From Paenibacillus sp. L3-i20 (GTDB lineage Bacteria; Bacillota; Bacilli; Paenibacillales; Paenibacillaceae), in NCBI RefSeq assembly GCF_022180385.2, contig NZ_BQME02000002.1:744001-808000 (forward strand): a stretch of 64,000 bases of DNA, in the 5' to 3' direction. The notes beneath the pieces were generated by a model. It had not been told where the DNA came from. It saw nothing but the letters and a program-made list of their open reading frames with translations, and did not search any database. Shown here piece by piece: positions 17,904 to 29,271 of the stretch. Position numbers and translations under genes: made by a program. The first letter of the stretch is position 1. The number at the start of each line of letters is the position of its first letter.

Positions 17904-19042
17904 TTGACTTCACCTTTCTTTCGTAGAATGGGCAAAACACCTCGGACAACAAAGGAATCAGAATTAGCGATCACCTGTAGCGTCCCGCCGGATTCATTAA
18001 TTCGCTCCCGCATCGATTGAAGGCCGAAGCCTTCGCGTACGTCCACTGTGTAGGGCATCCGGTTAATTATTTCAAATTGGAATAAGTCGTCTCCGAGTGC
18101 TTCGAATGTGACAGCAACTTCATGTGCCTTGCTGTGCCGCATTATATTAGTCATCGCTTCCTGAACTGCCCGATACACTGCAAATGATTGTATTGTATCG
18201 AGTGGCATAGATAACGCTCCATGCTTCACAGTAAATTGTACCTGCATAAACTGCTCGGCTTCCAGCCTGCGGATCATGCCCAAGATCGCTGTTAGTCCGC
18301 CAGTTTCTTGCTGCTTTAGTGACTTGACGGCGCTCCTGGTTTCTTCGAGACTGTCTCTAGCTAACATCTTCAATTCCTGAACGCGGGGGGCGAGCTGCTC
18401 GTCCGCCTGCATTCGGAACACTTCGAGCTGCATGAGCAGCGCCGTCAACTTATGACCCACTGAATCGTGAATATCTCTCGCAATTTGTGTACGTTCTTCC
18501 TGACGAGCTACTTCTTCTTCGGAAACGATCCGCCTTTTCAAGTTGCGATATTCACTTAGAAGCGCATCATTTCGTAATTCAACCTCTTCCAGTCGGGTCC
18601 TTGTCATACTATAAACAGTCATACCGGCAGCATGTATGGCAACAAATAAGATAGAAAACATTGGCGAGAAGTGCGGGTAGCCAAGCAAGGCAGGTGCAAC
18701 AAGAATACTAAGGATTGATATTCCGACGATACCCGCTAGCAGGGGAGGCAATCGATAAATTGCCTTGCCTGCAATTAGTGAATAAAGGAGCATTAAATAG
18801 GGAACAGGTTCGCCAACTCGGTTAGGTAATAACGCAATTGTAGCTATTACAGATGCAGTTATTAATAATACGGTTAGTTGATAGGGACGCTTACGCAGCA
18901 GTGAAGCGAAAAAGTATAGCGCCAAAAATAACGAGATAGCGACTAGTCGCCATGGCTTCATAGCCGTCTCGGTGGGTAAGCTGAGCCACGCGAATAGCCA
19001 AGTCGCCATTAGTAACAAAAGCCATAGCCAATACGAGCGCAT
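17900..19042 (-). CDS. DesK-type membrane sensor histidine kinase
   Basis: The first 150 residues of this 380-residue kinase are mostly hydrophobic, with about five membrane helices and no large extracellular sensor loop. A coiled segment follows (about 150-180), then the HisKA_3 dimerisation motif with the phospho-acceptor His in ARDIHDSVGHKLTALL. The ATPase core contains the N-box (VQEAMTNIMRHS) and a GFGLQSMRERI G-box. This is the DesK/LiaS/YvfT type, which senses the membrane or envelope. The ABC exporter downstream suggests that membrane-active compounds are the signal. AAGGAG lies shortly upstream of the ATG. Confidence 0.85.
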   Translation of the reverse strand: MRSYWLWLLLLMATWLFAWLSLPTETAMKPWRLVAISLFLALYFFASLLRKRPYQLTVLLITASVIATIALLPNRVGEPVPYLMLLYSLIAGKAIYRLPPLLAGIVGISILSILVAPALLGYPHFSPMFSILFVAIHAAGMTVYSMTRTRLEEVELRNDALLSEYRNLKRRIVSEEEVARQEERTQIARDIHDSVGHKLTALLMQLEVFRMQADEQLAPRVQELKMLARDSLEETRSAVKSLKQQETGGLTAILGMIRRLEAEQFMQVQFTVKHGALSMPLDTIQSFAVYRAVQEAMTNIMRHSKAHEVAVTFEALGDDLFQFEIINRMPYTVDVREGFGLQSMRERINESGGTLQVIANSDSFVVRGVLPILRKKGEVK

Positions 19043-19470
19043 TTCTCCACTCCTTCAATACTATCCATAATTAATAAGGTAAATTATAGTGTAATCGTTA
19101 TCATTTCTGCAATTTTTTTTTTGGATTATGGGTCGATAATCTGGTACCCAGTAATAACTCTTAGAAAAAGGCTATAAGGTTATAAAGAAAACCTATAGTT
19201 GAAAATACTAGATTTTCCAAAATTTTGTTGTATACTCTAATTACATTAAAACCAACTAAACGCATTGGTTAAGTTATATAAGATTGTTCACGATCATTCC
19301 CGAATTCAAATTCTTCTCTAGTTCAGACAAAACTTTCTACTCTACGTTCCAATCCACATGCATTCGGTTAAATGTGACCTCATAATGAATTAATTTCGCT
19401 TTTCACCAGCTATGGACATCCTGATTCACTCACATAGAAGAAAAGTTTTAGATTTCTGAAAGGAGAGTGG
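19043..19470. other. Long intergenic region between sensor kinase and protease
   Basis: The roughly 430 bp holds both promoters for divergent genes but no coding frame I trust. A TATACT element near 19231 could be the -10 box of the protease gene, though the -35 match is poor. A sequence near 19091-19106 resembles a Fur box only weakly. Confidence 0.4.
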
Positions 19471-19503
19471 ATGCCTAGAAAATTCGGTAGTGAAAGTTTG
19501 TGA
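19471..19503 (+). CDS. Possible 10-codon leader peptide upstream of the protease gene
   Basis: A strong ribosome binding site (GAAAGGAG) five bases before ATG 19471 heads a ten-codon frame (MPRKFGSESL) ending at TGA 19503. It sits about 70 bp before the protease start. So good a ribosome binding site on so short a frame suggests either a regulatory leader peptide or a remnant. The function is unknown. Confidence 0.3.
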   Translation: MPRKFGSESL

Positions 19504-19532
19504 GAGAGAATGAGAGAGAGAATGAGAGAGAG
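19501..19532. repeat. Purine-rich tandem repeat in the protease leader
   Basis: Near-identical units of 10-12 bp (TGAGAGAGAA type) repeat about three times directly upstream of the protease ribosome binding site. Slippage here could vary the leader length. Confidence 0.7.
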
Positions 19533-19563
19533 TTTCTTGCAAGAACATTTGGATAGGAGATGA

Positions 19564-21597
<2,034 letters not shown>

Positions 21598-21643
21598 GCA
21601 TCAATTCGTGATGAAAGTAGCTTTTTCAAGGCTATATAATCGA

Positions 21644-21697
21644 TGAAAGTGCCGTTCCTCAGGTCTGTCAAGACTAGGGGCGGTGCTTTCTTTGTTT
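21644..21697 (+). terminator. Probable terminator after the protease gene
   Basis: An imperfect inverted repeat (AAAGTGCCGTTCCT against AGGGGCGGTGCTTT) precedes a T-rich stretch. Pairing has mismatches, so strength is uncertain. Confidence 0.5.
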
Positions 21698-21840
21698 ATT
21701 TAGGTAGTCATATACCCAGAAAACTTCTGATCGATAATTGACGTATTCATAAGTTGAACACTGTAAAGAAGAGCTTAGGCAATGAGCTTACTGGGGTTGG
21801 ACTTAATAAATATAATCCATATATGAGAGGTGAGATTTAC

Positions 21841-21888
21841 ATGAAATCAGTTAAAAAAATTAAGGAACAAAAAACAAATATTTTTTAA
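21841..21888 (+). CDS. Possible 15-residue basic peptide gene
   Basis: GAGAGGTGA stands about seven bases before ATG 21841. The frame is 15 codons, very lysine-rich (MKSVKKIKEQKTNIF), and ends at TAA 21888. It lies 36 bp before another small frame with a good ribosome binding site (21925). The pair could be a peptide operon, or a single gene that has decayed. No homologue is recognised. Confidence 0.3.
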   Translation: MKSVKKIKEQKTNIF

Positions 21889-21924
21889 GCAGCAATTCTT
21901 ATTTTTTCGATAGGAGTTTTGCAG

Positions 21925-22041
21925 ATGTCTACACAAGAAGATAAAGAGATATTGTGGGCAGTTGAGTTTCTAATTAAGATGATGAATGGAAACGGTATGG
22001 ACGCGGAGAAATGTTTTAACTCTTATTTCAAGGACAATTAA
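21925..22041 (+). CDS. Small 38-residue acidic/amphipathic protein
   Basis: TAGGAG at 21911-21916 precedes ATG 21925 by eight bases, a convincing initiation site. The product has a helical hydrophobic middle (EILWAVEFLIKMMNG) flanked by charged residues, one Cys and no signal peptide. It could be a small regulatory or signalling protein. No family is recognised. It stands alone between the protease and the oxidoreductase, in a 650-bp region otherwise without genes. Confidence 0.45.
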   Translation: MSTQEDKEILWAVEFLIKMMNGNGMDAEKCFNSYFKDN

Positions 22042-22246
22042 CCTACACCAGCGTTAACCAAATAGTTTCCTTTAGCCGTTTTTTTAAGAGAGCATTAAAC
22101 TTTATAAAAAAGTTTTTATTAATGAAGGATTGTTGTCATGCGACAGCTATTCCATAAGTTAATGACTTTTGAGACACCCTCTTTTTCTATTTGAAAGAGA
22201 TCTCGTTATAATGATAAGAGTGATAACAGAAAGGAATGAAATCATC

Positions 22247-23374
22247 ATGAAAGTAATTGTCATTGGTGCAGGAATTGCCGGGGCATCAACCGCATATCAC
22301 TTGGCTAAGCATGGAGCAGATGTACTCATCATCGATCGGAAAGATGAAGGGCAGGCTACGGATGCGGCTGCTGGAATTATTTGTCCATGGCTGTCGCAGC
22401 GGAGGAATAAGGCATGGTATCAACTTGCAAAAGCTGGAGCGCGTTATTACCCTGAACTAATTAAGGAGCTTGAAAGCGAAGGGGAGACGGAAACAGGTTA
22501 TGCGAGGGTCGGAGCTTTAAGCATACATACGGAGCCGGAGAAAATCAGCAAAATGGAAGAGAGAGCCAACAAGCGTATTGAAGATGCGCCAGAAATTGGT
22601 GAGATTAGTCGGCTAGATGAATATAGCACCCGAGAGCGTTTTCCACTCCTCATGGAAGGATATTCATCTATCCATATTAGCGGGGCTGCCCGTGTCGATG
22701 GCCGGGCTTTGCGTGATGCTTTGTTGCGATCACTACAAAGAAATGGAGCTGAACTTATCTATGGGGATGCTAAGCTTGAATATCAATCCAATCGTGTAAC
22801 TGGCGTAACAGTCGGGGCAAATAGTTATCCCGCAGACATGGTTATTGTTTGTGCAGGAGCTTGGGCGAGGCCATTGCTACAACCTTTAGGTATTGATTTT
22901 ATGGTAAGTTATCAGAAAGCACAAATTATGCATGTACAGGTTCCAAATACGAAACTAGAAACTGGTCAATGGCCGGTTATTATGCCGCCTTCAGATCAAT
23001 ATCTGCTCGCATTTAAAGGACAGAAAATCGTAATAGGGGCGACTCATGAAAATAATATTGAAGGCTATGATACGAGGATTACACCCGGAGGAATGCACGA
23101 AATTTTAAGCAAAGGTTTAACAGTTGCAGATAAACTGGAAAATTGTACATTCCAAGAAGTAAGAGTAGGGTTTCGTCCTTTTACAGCCGATTTTCTTCCC
23201 GTCATAGGATCCATTCCGGATTGGGAAGGAGTTCTTGCAGTAAATGGTCTTGGTGCCTCCGGATTGACAATGGCCCCGTATATCGGAGACCAGTTGGCTA
23301 AATTAGCACTAGGTATGGAATTAGATATCGATCTAAGCGATTACGATATTCGTAAAGCCATTAGTAAATTGTGA
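22247..23374 (+). CDS. FAD-dependent amine/amino-acid oxidoreductase (DAO family)
   Basis: This 375-residue protein begins with the dinucleotide-binding motif [18 protein letters not shown] and an acidic strand end ([10 protein letters not shown]). The DAO-family second half has [17 protein letters not shown] and a C-terminal FAD segment [20 protein letters not shown]. Related enzymes are glycine oxidase, D-amino-acid dehydrogenase and sarcosine oxidase, which oxidise amine substrates with FAD. The substrate cannot be told from sequence. ATG 22247 is preferred over an upstream in-frame start at 22169, because AAAGGAA lies ten bases before it and the FAD motif then sits at the very N-terminus. 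It is probably monocistronic, with a LuxR regulator 43 bp downstream. Confidence 0.85.
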   Translation: MKVIVIGAGIAGASTAYHLAKHGADVLIIDRKDEGQATDAAAGIICPWLSQRRNKAWYQLAKAGARYYPELIKELESEGETETGYARVGALSIHTEPEKISKMEERANKRIEDAPEIGEISRLDEYSTRERFPLLMEGYSSIHISGAARVDGRALRDALLRSLQRNGAELIYGDAKLEYQSNRVTGVTVGANSYPADMVIVCAGAWARPLLQPLGIDFMVSYQKAQIMHVQVPNTKLETGQWPVIMPPSDQYLLAFKGQKIVIGATHENNIEGYDTRITPGGMHEILSKGLTVADKLENCTFQEVRVGFRPFTADFLPVIGSIPDWEGVLAVNGLGASGLTMAPYIGDQLAKLALGMELDIDLSDYDIRKAISKL

Positions 23375-23417
23375 ACCTAGATCACAGACGATAATACGAT
23401 CCATTGGAGGGATATAT

Positions 23418-25967
23418 TTGTTCGTCCAGATCAAACTCGAAATTCCTCAAACCCGCAAATCCGTGGTAGCCAGGCCGAGACTTAACGATAAGTTAAATGA
23501 GGGTTTGGAGTCCAAATTGACGCTAGTGTCCGCTCATGCTGGCTATGGCAAAACGACAATGCTCAGTACTTGGGCCAAACAATGTGAAACGATGGTGGCG
23601 TGGGTTTCGTTAGATAAACTGGACAACGACTGGGCTCCTTTTTGGAACTGTGTATTGTCCGCCATTCGTGAAAGAGTTACCGGTTTCGGTGAAAAGCTTG
23701 AACTCTTTCTGAAGATGGAACCTGCTGTTTCATTTGAGTCCGGGGTCACGGCTCTTCTGAATGAGTTAAACCAGTTGGATGAATCACTTGTTCTCGTATT
23801 GGATGACTATCATGTCATTGACTTTCCAATGGTTCATCATGCTATGAGTTATTTTCTTGAGTATTTGCCAAGCCATATCCATCTCTATATCGCCAGCCGC
23901 GTCGAGTTAGCCTTCCCTACTGCTAAACTAATGGCTAAGGGAGAAATGGTGCATATCAATATGAAGGATTTGCAGTTTAATTTGGACGAAGGTACTGCTT
24001 TTTTCCAGGATATGATGAAAGTCTCTCTAACAAAAGAGCAAATATTCCAGTTGTTCCGTCAGACGGAAGGATGGGTAAGTGGACTTCAACTCGCAGCAAT
24101 TACACTTAAACGAAGCAGCGATATTGCTGCTTCTATTCGACAATTTAACGGAAAGCAGCGTCACATCTTTAGTTACTTAATGGAAGAGGTCTATGGGAAT
24201 CTGCCCGAATCGATGCGGCAATTTTTACTAGCGACATCCATTCTAGGAAGAATGAATCGAGACTTATGCCAAGCGGTCACTGGTCAGTCGAATAGCCAAG
24301 AGCAACTAGAGCGACTAGAGCAATTAAATTTATTCCTCATTCCTCTTGATGACCACCGGGAGTGGTATAGGTACCATCCTCTGCTATCCGATTTCCTACA
24401 GCAGATCGGTGCTAGAGAGAATCCTGAGCAGTGGAGGCGATTCCATGTCTATGCTGCTTATTGGTTCGAAAATCAAAGATTATATGAAGATGCAGTGGAA
24501 CATTACATTAAAGGCAAACATGTTGAGGATGCTGTTCGTTTGATTGAACAACTTCTTCCAGAGCTTATGCAATCTAAAGTAAACGTATTGACTAGGTGGA
24601 TCACATTACTCCCCGAGAGCAGCTACGAACAAAAACCGATGTTCGAAATGTTCTATATTTCTAAATTGTTAGAAGACGGTGCTTGGAATAAAGCTTTGTA
24701 TCGAGCCGAACAAGCGGAGAAACGTTTCGAAGCTCTCAAAGATGGTTTACCAGAGACGGAATGGAAGCAGTTGATGGGCAATCTCTATTACTTCTGCGGA
24801 ATCATCTGTTACTTGCAGCGAAATTTGAACCGAACATCCTATTATTTCGAGCTGCTTGATCATTATTTGCCTGAAGGCAGCAGCTTTCAAAATTATGGGA
24901 GCAATCGTTATCAAGACTACTATTTATTTACTGATCTACTTTCTCTTAACAATGATCTTAAAGATGTAGAGAAGTTTCTTCTAAAGTGGATTCAGATCTG
25001 GGGGAAGCGAAAACAATATCCCTTTGTCGGCTATCTTTATATTTCTTATTGTATGTTACTCTACGAATGGAACAATTTTGAGGATTTAGAATTATACCTT
25101 GTAACCGCAATGAAACGAGAAGACTTACATAAGAACATATGGATGCGGATCCAACTTAATCTATTATTGTCATGGTTTCAGCAGGCTTTAGGTAAAGATT
25201 ATGAAGCCATAGAATCTCTTACTAGGCTCAGTTCAACGATTGATTCGCCGGACTATGTATTAATTATGCGAAAGATTAAGGAGCAGCAGGCTCATTTATT
25301 TTTTCGCCAAGGTCAGATTCAGCAAGCAATCGATTGGTCTGGACAAGCAGGTTTGTCTCCTTCTGATGAAGTGTCCATTCATCGCATGGACGAATATTTG
25401 GTGCTGGCAAAAATTTTAGCGACCAATGAGCGAAAAACAGAAGCTCTTCTTTTGATTGATAAGCTGGAGTGCCTGGTTAAGAAGGAAAATTATTTACGGC
25501 TTCACATAAAGCTATTAATTGTAAAGAGCACGGTGCTAAAGCTTTCACATCAGACTGAGGCTGCTCTTACTGTGTTGAAAGATGCGCTGAAACTCTCTAA
25601 GCCAACAGGCTATATTCGCAGCTTCATTGATGAAGGGGCGACGATGATTGAAATGTTGACCGAACTTCTCGAAGAACAGCGCAGTCAAAGGGACAAAGCG
25701 GCACCCCACAATTATGTCGAAAAGCTTCTAAAAGAAGCTCAAGTTTGGCCAACCTATGAATTGTTGTCAAAAGCAAGATTAACAGATCAGGAAGTAAAGG
25801 TGCTCTTTTTAATCTCTGAAGGTTTACATAATAAGGAGATAGCGCCTCGTATGCATATTTCGCTCGACACCGTTAAATTTCATGTAAAAAATATTTATCG
25901 TAAACTCGGCGTTAACAACCGTACACAAGCAGTCAAACAGTCTAAACATTACTTCCATCTCATGTAA
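23418..25967 (+). CDS. Large MalT/LAL-type LuxR transcriptional regulator
   Basis: The protein has 849 residues. The N-terminal STAND-like ATPase has a Walker A in [15 protein letters not shown] and an acidic Walker B-like strand ([12 protein letters not shown]). A long helical region of TPR-type repeats (about 350-760) follows. The C-terminal LuxR helix-turn-helix ([20 protein letters not shown] and beyond) occupies about 785-845. Such LAL/MalT proteins bind DNA after effector- and ATP-dependent oligomerisation and act as activators. The TTG start at 23418 follows TTGGAGGG by about seven bases. It ends with a terminator, and the next genes in the same direction are the three large unknown genes at 26145-32103, so it is a candidate activator of that operon. 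The link is inference from position only. Confidence 0.85.
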   Translation: MFVQIKLEIPQTRKSVVARPRLNDKLNEGLESKLTLVSAHAGYGKTTMLSTWAKQCETMVAWVSLDKLDNDWAPFWNCVLSAIRERVTGFGEKLELFLKMEPAVSFESGVTALLNELNQLDESLVLVLDDYHVIDFPMVHHAMSYFLEYLPSHIHLYIASRVELAFPTAKLMAKGEMVHINMKDLQFNLDEGTAFFQDMMKVSLTKEQIFQLFRQTEGWVSGLQLAAITLKRSSDIAASIRQFNGKQRHIFSYLMEEVYGNLPESMRQFLLATSILGRMNRDLCQAVTGQSNSQEQLERLEQLNLFLIPLDDHREWYRYHPLLSDFLQQIGARENPEQWRRFHVYAAYWFENQRLYEDAVEHYIKGKHVEDAVRLIEQLLPELMQSKVNVLTRWITLLPESSYEQKPMFEMFYISKLLEDGAWNKALYRAEQAEKRFEALKDGLPETEWKQLMGNLYYFCGIICYLQRNLNRTSYYFELLDHYLPEGSSFQNYGSNRYQDYYLFTDLLSLNNDLKDVEKFLLKWIQIWGKRKQYPFVGYLYISYCMLLYEWNNFEDLELYLVTAMKREDLHKNIWMRIQLNLLLSWFQQALGKDYEAIESLTRLSSTIDSPDYVLIMRKIKEQQAHLFFRQGQIQQAIDWSGQAGLSPSDEVSIHRMDEYLVLAKILATNERKTEALLLIDKLECLVKKENYLRLHIKLLIVKSTVLKLSHQTEAALTVLKDALKLSKPTGYIRSFIDEGATMIEMLTELLEEQRSQRDKAAPHNYVEKLLKEAQVWPTYELLSKARLTDQEVKVLFLISEGLHNKEIAPRMHISLDTVKFHVKNIYRKLGVNNRTQAVKQSKHYFHLM

Positions 25968-25994
25968 TCAAAATTACAGCTTCATTTTTAATAT

Positions 25995-26022
25995 AGCCTA
26001 CCCTTTTGGGTAGCTTTTTTTT
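25995..26022 (+). terminator. Terminator after the LuxR regulator gene
   Basis: CTACCC / GGGTAG with a TTTT loop is followed by a run of T. It separates the regulator from the downstream three-gene operon. Confidence 0.75.
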
Positions 26023-26047
26023 GTTTTTGTTCATTTTAAAATAGAAG

Positions 26048-26108
26048 CTAGAGAGATATATGTGAATGGAGCGTATAGATGCTCGGTCCAAGTAATATAA
26101 ATCTCTAG
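26048..26108 (+). promoter_or_regulatory. Nested hairpins in the leader of the three-gene operon
   Basis: CTAGAGA (26048-26054) pairs with TCTCTAG (26102-26108). Inside it GAGC (26069-26072) pairs with GCTC (26081-26084). The structure ends about 22 bp before the ribosome binding site AAAGGAG. It could be an activator-binding inverted repeat or an RNA stem controlling translation. Which of these applies is not decidable from sequence. Confidence 0.4.
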
Positions 26109-26144
26109 TAGTGAATCTGGAAATCGAACAAAAGGAGTGGTTGT

Positions 26145-27656
26145 GTGTCTGATACTTATCCAACAATCGAAGAACTTGCACATGCTATGAAAGGAGTGCC
26201 TACAACCAATCAATGGGACATTGTTTGTTCTTATCAAGTTAAGCAACTTAACAGTTTTCTACTTAATCAATACAATGCGGGTAAATTGGCAAAAGAAGTT
26301 CAGTTATCTACAGACATAGTAGATCCATTTTCAGGCACAGAATATTCGATTCGTTATACGATTCAATTTGCATCGCCTAAACTATCCTTTGTAAGTGGTA
26401 GATCTGGATATGCGAGTTTATTGATGCCAATCATTGAAGGGAGTTCGTTTACTGTAATTCCTCCAAAAGGGTCGGATAAACCTAGTAGTACTGTAGAGAT
26501 TCCTGCCGGCAAATATAGTATTGCTGCTATCGTCCCGCTAGCAGCGATCTGTGGTGATACAGGAAAAGTGGTTGAACAAGGCAGTATAATCGAATTTAAT
26601 GACGGCAAAGAACATGACACCCACGTCATCATACATTTCAAAACTGAAAAAGGAACGGCTTATACGATTCAGCCTAAACCAGATCCTAAAGATAAAGATC
26701 CGCTTGTGACATACTTTTTACCGGCACTAAGCGAATACTTCCAAACTAATATTAAAGAAGTCGATTACGCTTTGACCACATTAAATAATAAAGTTCCGAG
26801 TAGTGGACAAACGATTTTAACACCACTATCATTCGCATTTGCATCGATGGGTGAACAAGAAGACGGTGTATTAAGTTTATATATTCAAACTAAGGAAAGC
26901 GGCAATCCACCCGGAAATTTATCTCCAACATTCCAGCCTTTAGATATATCTATGTTTCCTATAGCCAAAGACTATACTGCATCTCTGATCTTATCGAACT
27001 CCCTTATTTCTAAAGTTTTTCTACTGCCTCAATTAACGCAACTAGGATACAGCGTTTCCTTTAATTCAGCTGCTGAAGGTATAGCGTTAACGTTGACCAT
27101 TCCGTTATCCATTATCGCAAATGGGCAATCCGGTTATTTTTACACAAGCAATTGGAAATACGAAGGACTCAATATCAATTTTGTAGACTTCCCCTTACAT
27201 TTAGAGTTAGCAAAAGGACAATTAAAGCTTACATGGGAAGGGGATACAACTTCTTCGTGGGAAGAAACGGTAGGGAACCCTCCAGGCGTTCGTGGAATGC
27301 CCCAAATTTATAGAGGACAAGTGAAAATTACAATCAACTTAGAAAAAGAAGAAATCCCCCTCACTTTGGATGAGTACGACGTAATAAGTTCAGATTTATC
27401 CGTTTCGCCAAGTGACTACCATGTAATAACGGAAGGTGTTGGTAATGGTGGAGTTCCAAGGTTCTATACCAAAGAGATGTCACTTCGTGCACCTTCCATT
27501 CATTTTGCCTTCCAAGGATTAAATTTTTTCAATACAACAAACTTACTTGCGCCAGGTCAACATATCATTCAATTGGATAGAACAGTAGGGATTAAAACAC
27601 CACATGACTTTTTACTTGTAGGACAAATTGTGAAAGGGGAAACTAATCATGCCTAA
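26145..27656 (+). CDS. P47/TULIP-like protein, first gene of a three-gene putative toxin operon
   Basis: The 503-residue protein has no signal peptide, membrane helix or enzymatic motif. It is rich in alternating beta-strand sequence. A segment near residue 22 (NQWDIVCSYQVKQLNSFL) and the C-terminal part (LNFFNTTNLLAPGQHIIQLD, followed by a TPHDFLLVGQI-like end) recall Clostridium P47/OrfX proteins. Those are TULIP-fold partners of botulinum-like and insecticidal toxins. I recognise this by pattern, not by a search. The GTG start at 26145 follows AAAGGAGTGG. Its last eight bases overlap the start of the next gene, so they are coupled. Expected role: a cytosolic protein released with partner toxins that binds lipid or assists toxin assembly. 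Confidence 0.5.
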   Translation: MSDTYPTIEELAHAMKGVPTTNQWDIVCSYQVKQLNSFLLNQYNAGKLAKEVQLSTDIVDPFSGTEYSIRYTIQFASPKLSFVSGRSGYASLLMPIIEGSSFTVIPPKGSDKPSSTVEIPAGKYSIAAIVPLAAICGDTGKVVEQGSIIEFNDGKEHDTHVIIHFKTEKGTAYTIQPKPDPKDKDPLVTYFLPALSEYFQTNIKEVDYALTTLNNKVPSSGQTILTPLSFAFASMGEQEDGVLSLYIQTKESGNPPGNLSPTFQPLDISMFPIAKDYTASLILSNSLISKVFLLPQLTQLGYSVSFNSAAEGIALTLTIPLSIIANGQSGYFYTSNWKYEGLNINFVDFPLHLELAKGQLKLTWEGDTTSSWEETVGNPPGVRGMPQIYRGQVKITINLEKEEIPLTLDEYDVISSDLSVSPSDYHVITEGVGNGGVPRFYTKEMSLRAPSIHFAFQGLNFFNTTNLLAPGQHIIQLDRTVGIKTPHDFLLVGQIVKGETNHA

Positions 27657-29268
27657 ACTACTAACTCCAGAATTGTATAAAGCTATTTATAATGCAGCAA
27701 AGCGCTACTTTGCTAATGCCACTCCAGAGCAATTAGAGCCTTATCGGAACAAATTGAATGCAGGATCTGCACTACTTCGCTATGTCGAATATCGTAATTT
27801 TCTGCCTCAACAAGAACAAGCAGGAAGAACGATTTGGACACATCCTGGTGAAGATAAAACGAACCGATGGACGGGTGTCGACGGCAACGAGCAAATTGGT
27901 AAACAAGGATTGTATCTGTCTCTTGAAGAAGACGGGCCGCTACATACAAGTTTCCCAGAAATAGAACATTATCAAGATTCTACTGTGCCAGCTCAACAAG
28001 AGGTTAGTTATTTCGAATATGAAGCTGGAAATCCTGAACCAAAATGGCAGAAATCTAAAGTGAGCGAGCTACGAACGATGTTTCTATTTGAATCGGAGAA
28101 GGAGATTAATGGATTTAATCTTGCTTATGATCAAGATCCAGACAGTATTATTAATCAAGTTTTTGAATTAGCGCGTAATGAGACTCCAGCTGCTTTCCAA
28201 CCAGATGATACAGTTGAAAAACTTTATTTCCATCCAGATGACGCTAGCTTTAATCGAGCAATCGGCAACGCAGCACTTGAGCAAATCGGTATAGACTACT
28301 TTACTGCTACTTCCGTTCGAGATCGAACAAGTACGAATCTTATATTGGGAGCAGAACAGGGTAAACCGATTGACTTATTAAAACCACAAGGAAGAATTAC
28401 CTTTCTTATTGATGGTATAACAAAATCGACTAAATCTGTTTATACGGTGGACGACCTCATTTATAACGATATATTTGATGAAAGAGGTCTTGAAACTCCT
28501 TTGACCAAAGAAGAGTTGGAGAAAAGCTGGAGTCACTTTGAAGATTTCGCCAAAAAAATTGATGGTGAATTGAGCTGGGAAGCAGCTACCAAAAAAATTG
28601 ATGAGCGGATTCACAATGATGTAATAGGCGTTTTAAAAAATATTAATGATCTAGGCTCACAAGATAGAGATGCATTAGTTAAGCAAATTTTAACGAATGA
28701 TCTAACGAAATCTATCGAGCAAACGTTAAGTGAATTCGTTGTCACTTCTTCGGTTAAATCGGAAATCTTCATCCCCATGTACAGAGATATCGGACTTGAA
28801 GGCGTTACTAGTGTACTGAATAAAGAAATTGTAGAACCCCAGTTTGAGAAATTAGTTAAACTGGATGGTGCACATAATTACTTAAGCTTAACGATTGCTA
28901 GCCAAATTAATGATCGATTGTCTCATTGGCTAGAGGAGCATGCGTTTGAAATTCAAGCTAAGTTTTTGGAAGCAAATTCAACCGTAACCGAAACAAGTAC
29001 AGAGCTTAATACGAAACAAGATACGCTAACACAGCTTAATGAGGAGTTACTAAAAAAACCAGAAGACAATAATTTGCGTGAGCAAGTGGATGCACTTCGT
29101 ATTGAAGTGGAGCATCTAGCCAATGAGTTAAAAGATGCTGAAACGAGGAGAGACCAAACTGAAAATGAGATAACAGATAACGATGGGAAAAAACATGATA
29201 TTGCCGAGGAAAGTGATCGATTGAGAGAACAGAGAGAAGAACGACGCCATGAATTAGAAAGGAGATAG
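27649..29268 (+). CDS. Protein with RES-like N-terminal region and C-terminal coiled coil, second gene of the putative toxin operon
   Basis: This soluble 539-residue protein has no signal peptide. In the first 230 residues, an Arg-Trp followed by a G-Y/L-Y-L-S stretch (NRWTGVDG, then GKQGLYLSLEED) precedes an acidic PEIEHY. A later AIGNAALEQIGIDYFTATSV ends in a Ser followed by Arg-Asp. The spacing of Arg, Glu and Ser recalls RES-domain proteins, which attack NAD. From about 260 to 430 the chain is helical. From 445 to the end it forms a strongly charged coiled coil with heptad spacing. The ATG overlaps the previous stop, and GGGGAAA lies just upstream. The enzymatic guess is weak; the domain layout (possible enzyme plus coiled coil) is clear. 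Confidence 0.4.
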   Translation: MPKLLTPELYKAIYNAAKRYFANATPEQLEPYRNKLNAGSALLRYVEYRNFLPQQEQAGRTIWTHPGEDKTNRWTGVDGNEQIGKQGLYLSLEEDGPLHTSFPEIEHYQDSTVPAQQEVSYFEYEAGNPEPKWQKSKVSELRTMFLFESEKEINGFNLAYDQDPDSIINQVFELARNETPAAFQPDDTVEKLYFHPDDASFNRAIGNAALEQIGIDYFTATSVRDRTSTNLILGAEQGKPIDLLKPQGRITFLIDGITKSTKSVYTVDDLIYNDIFDERGLETPLTKEELEKSWSHFEDFAKKIDGELSWEAATKKIDERIHNDVIGVLKNINDLGSQDRDALVKQILTNDLTKSIEQTLSEFVVTSSVKSEIFIPMYRDIGLEGVTSVLNKEIVEPQFEKLVKLDGAHNYLSLTIASQINDRLSHWLEEHAFEIQAKFLEANSTVTETSTELNTKQDTLTQLNEELLKKPEDNNLREQVDALRIEVEHLANELKDAETRRDQTENEITDNDGKKHDIAEESDRLREQREERRHELERR

Positions 29269-29271
29269 CAG

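Noticed and set aside
19091..19106. Fur-like box before the sensor kinase
   Set aside because: Only about 10 of 14 bases match and no iron-related gene follows on that side.
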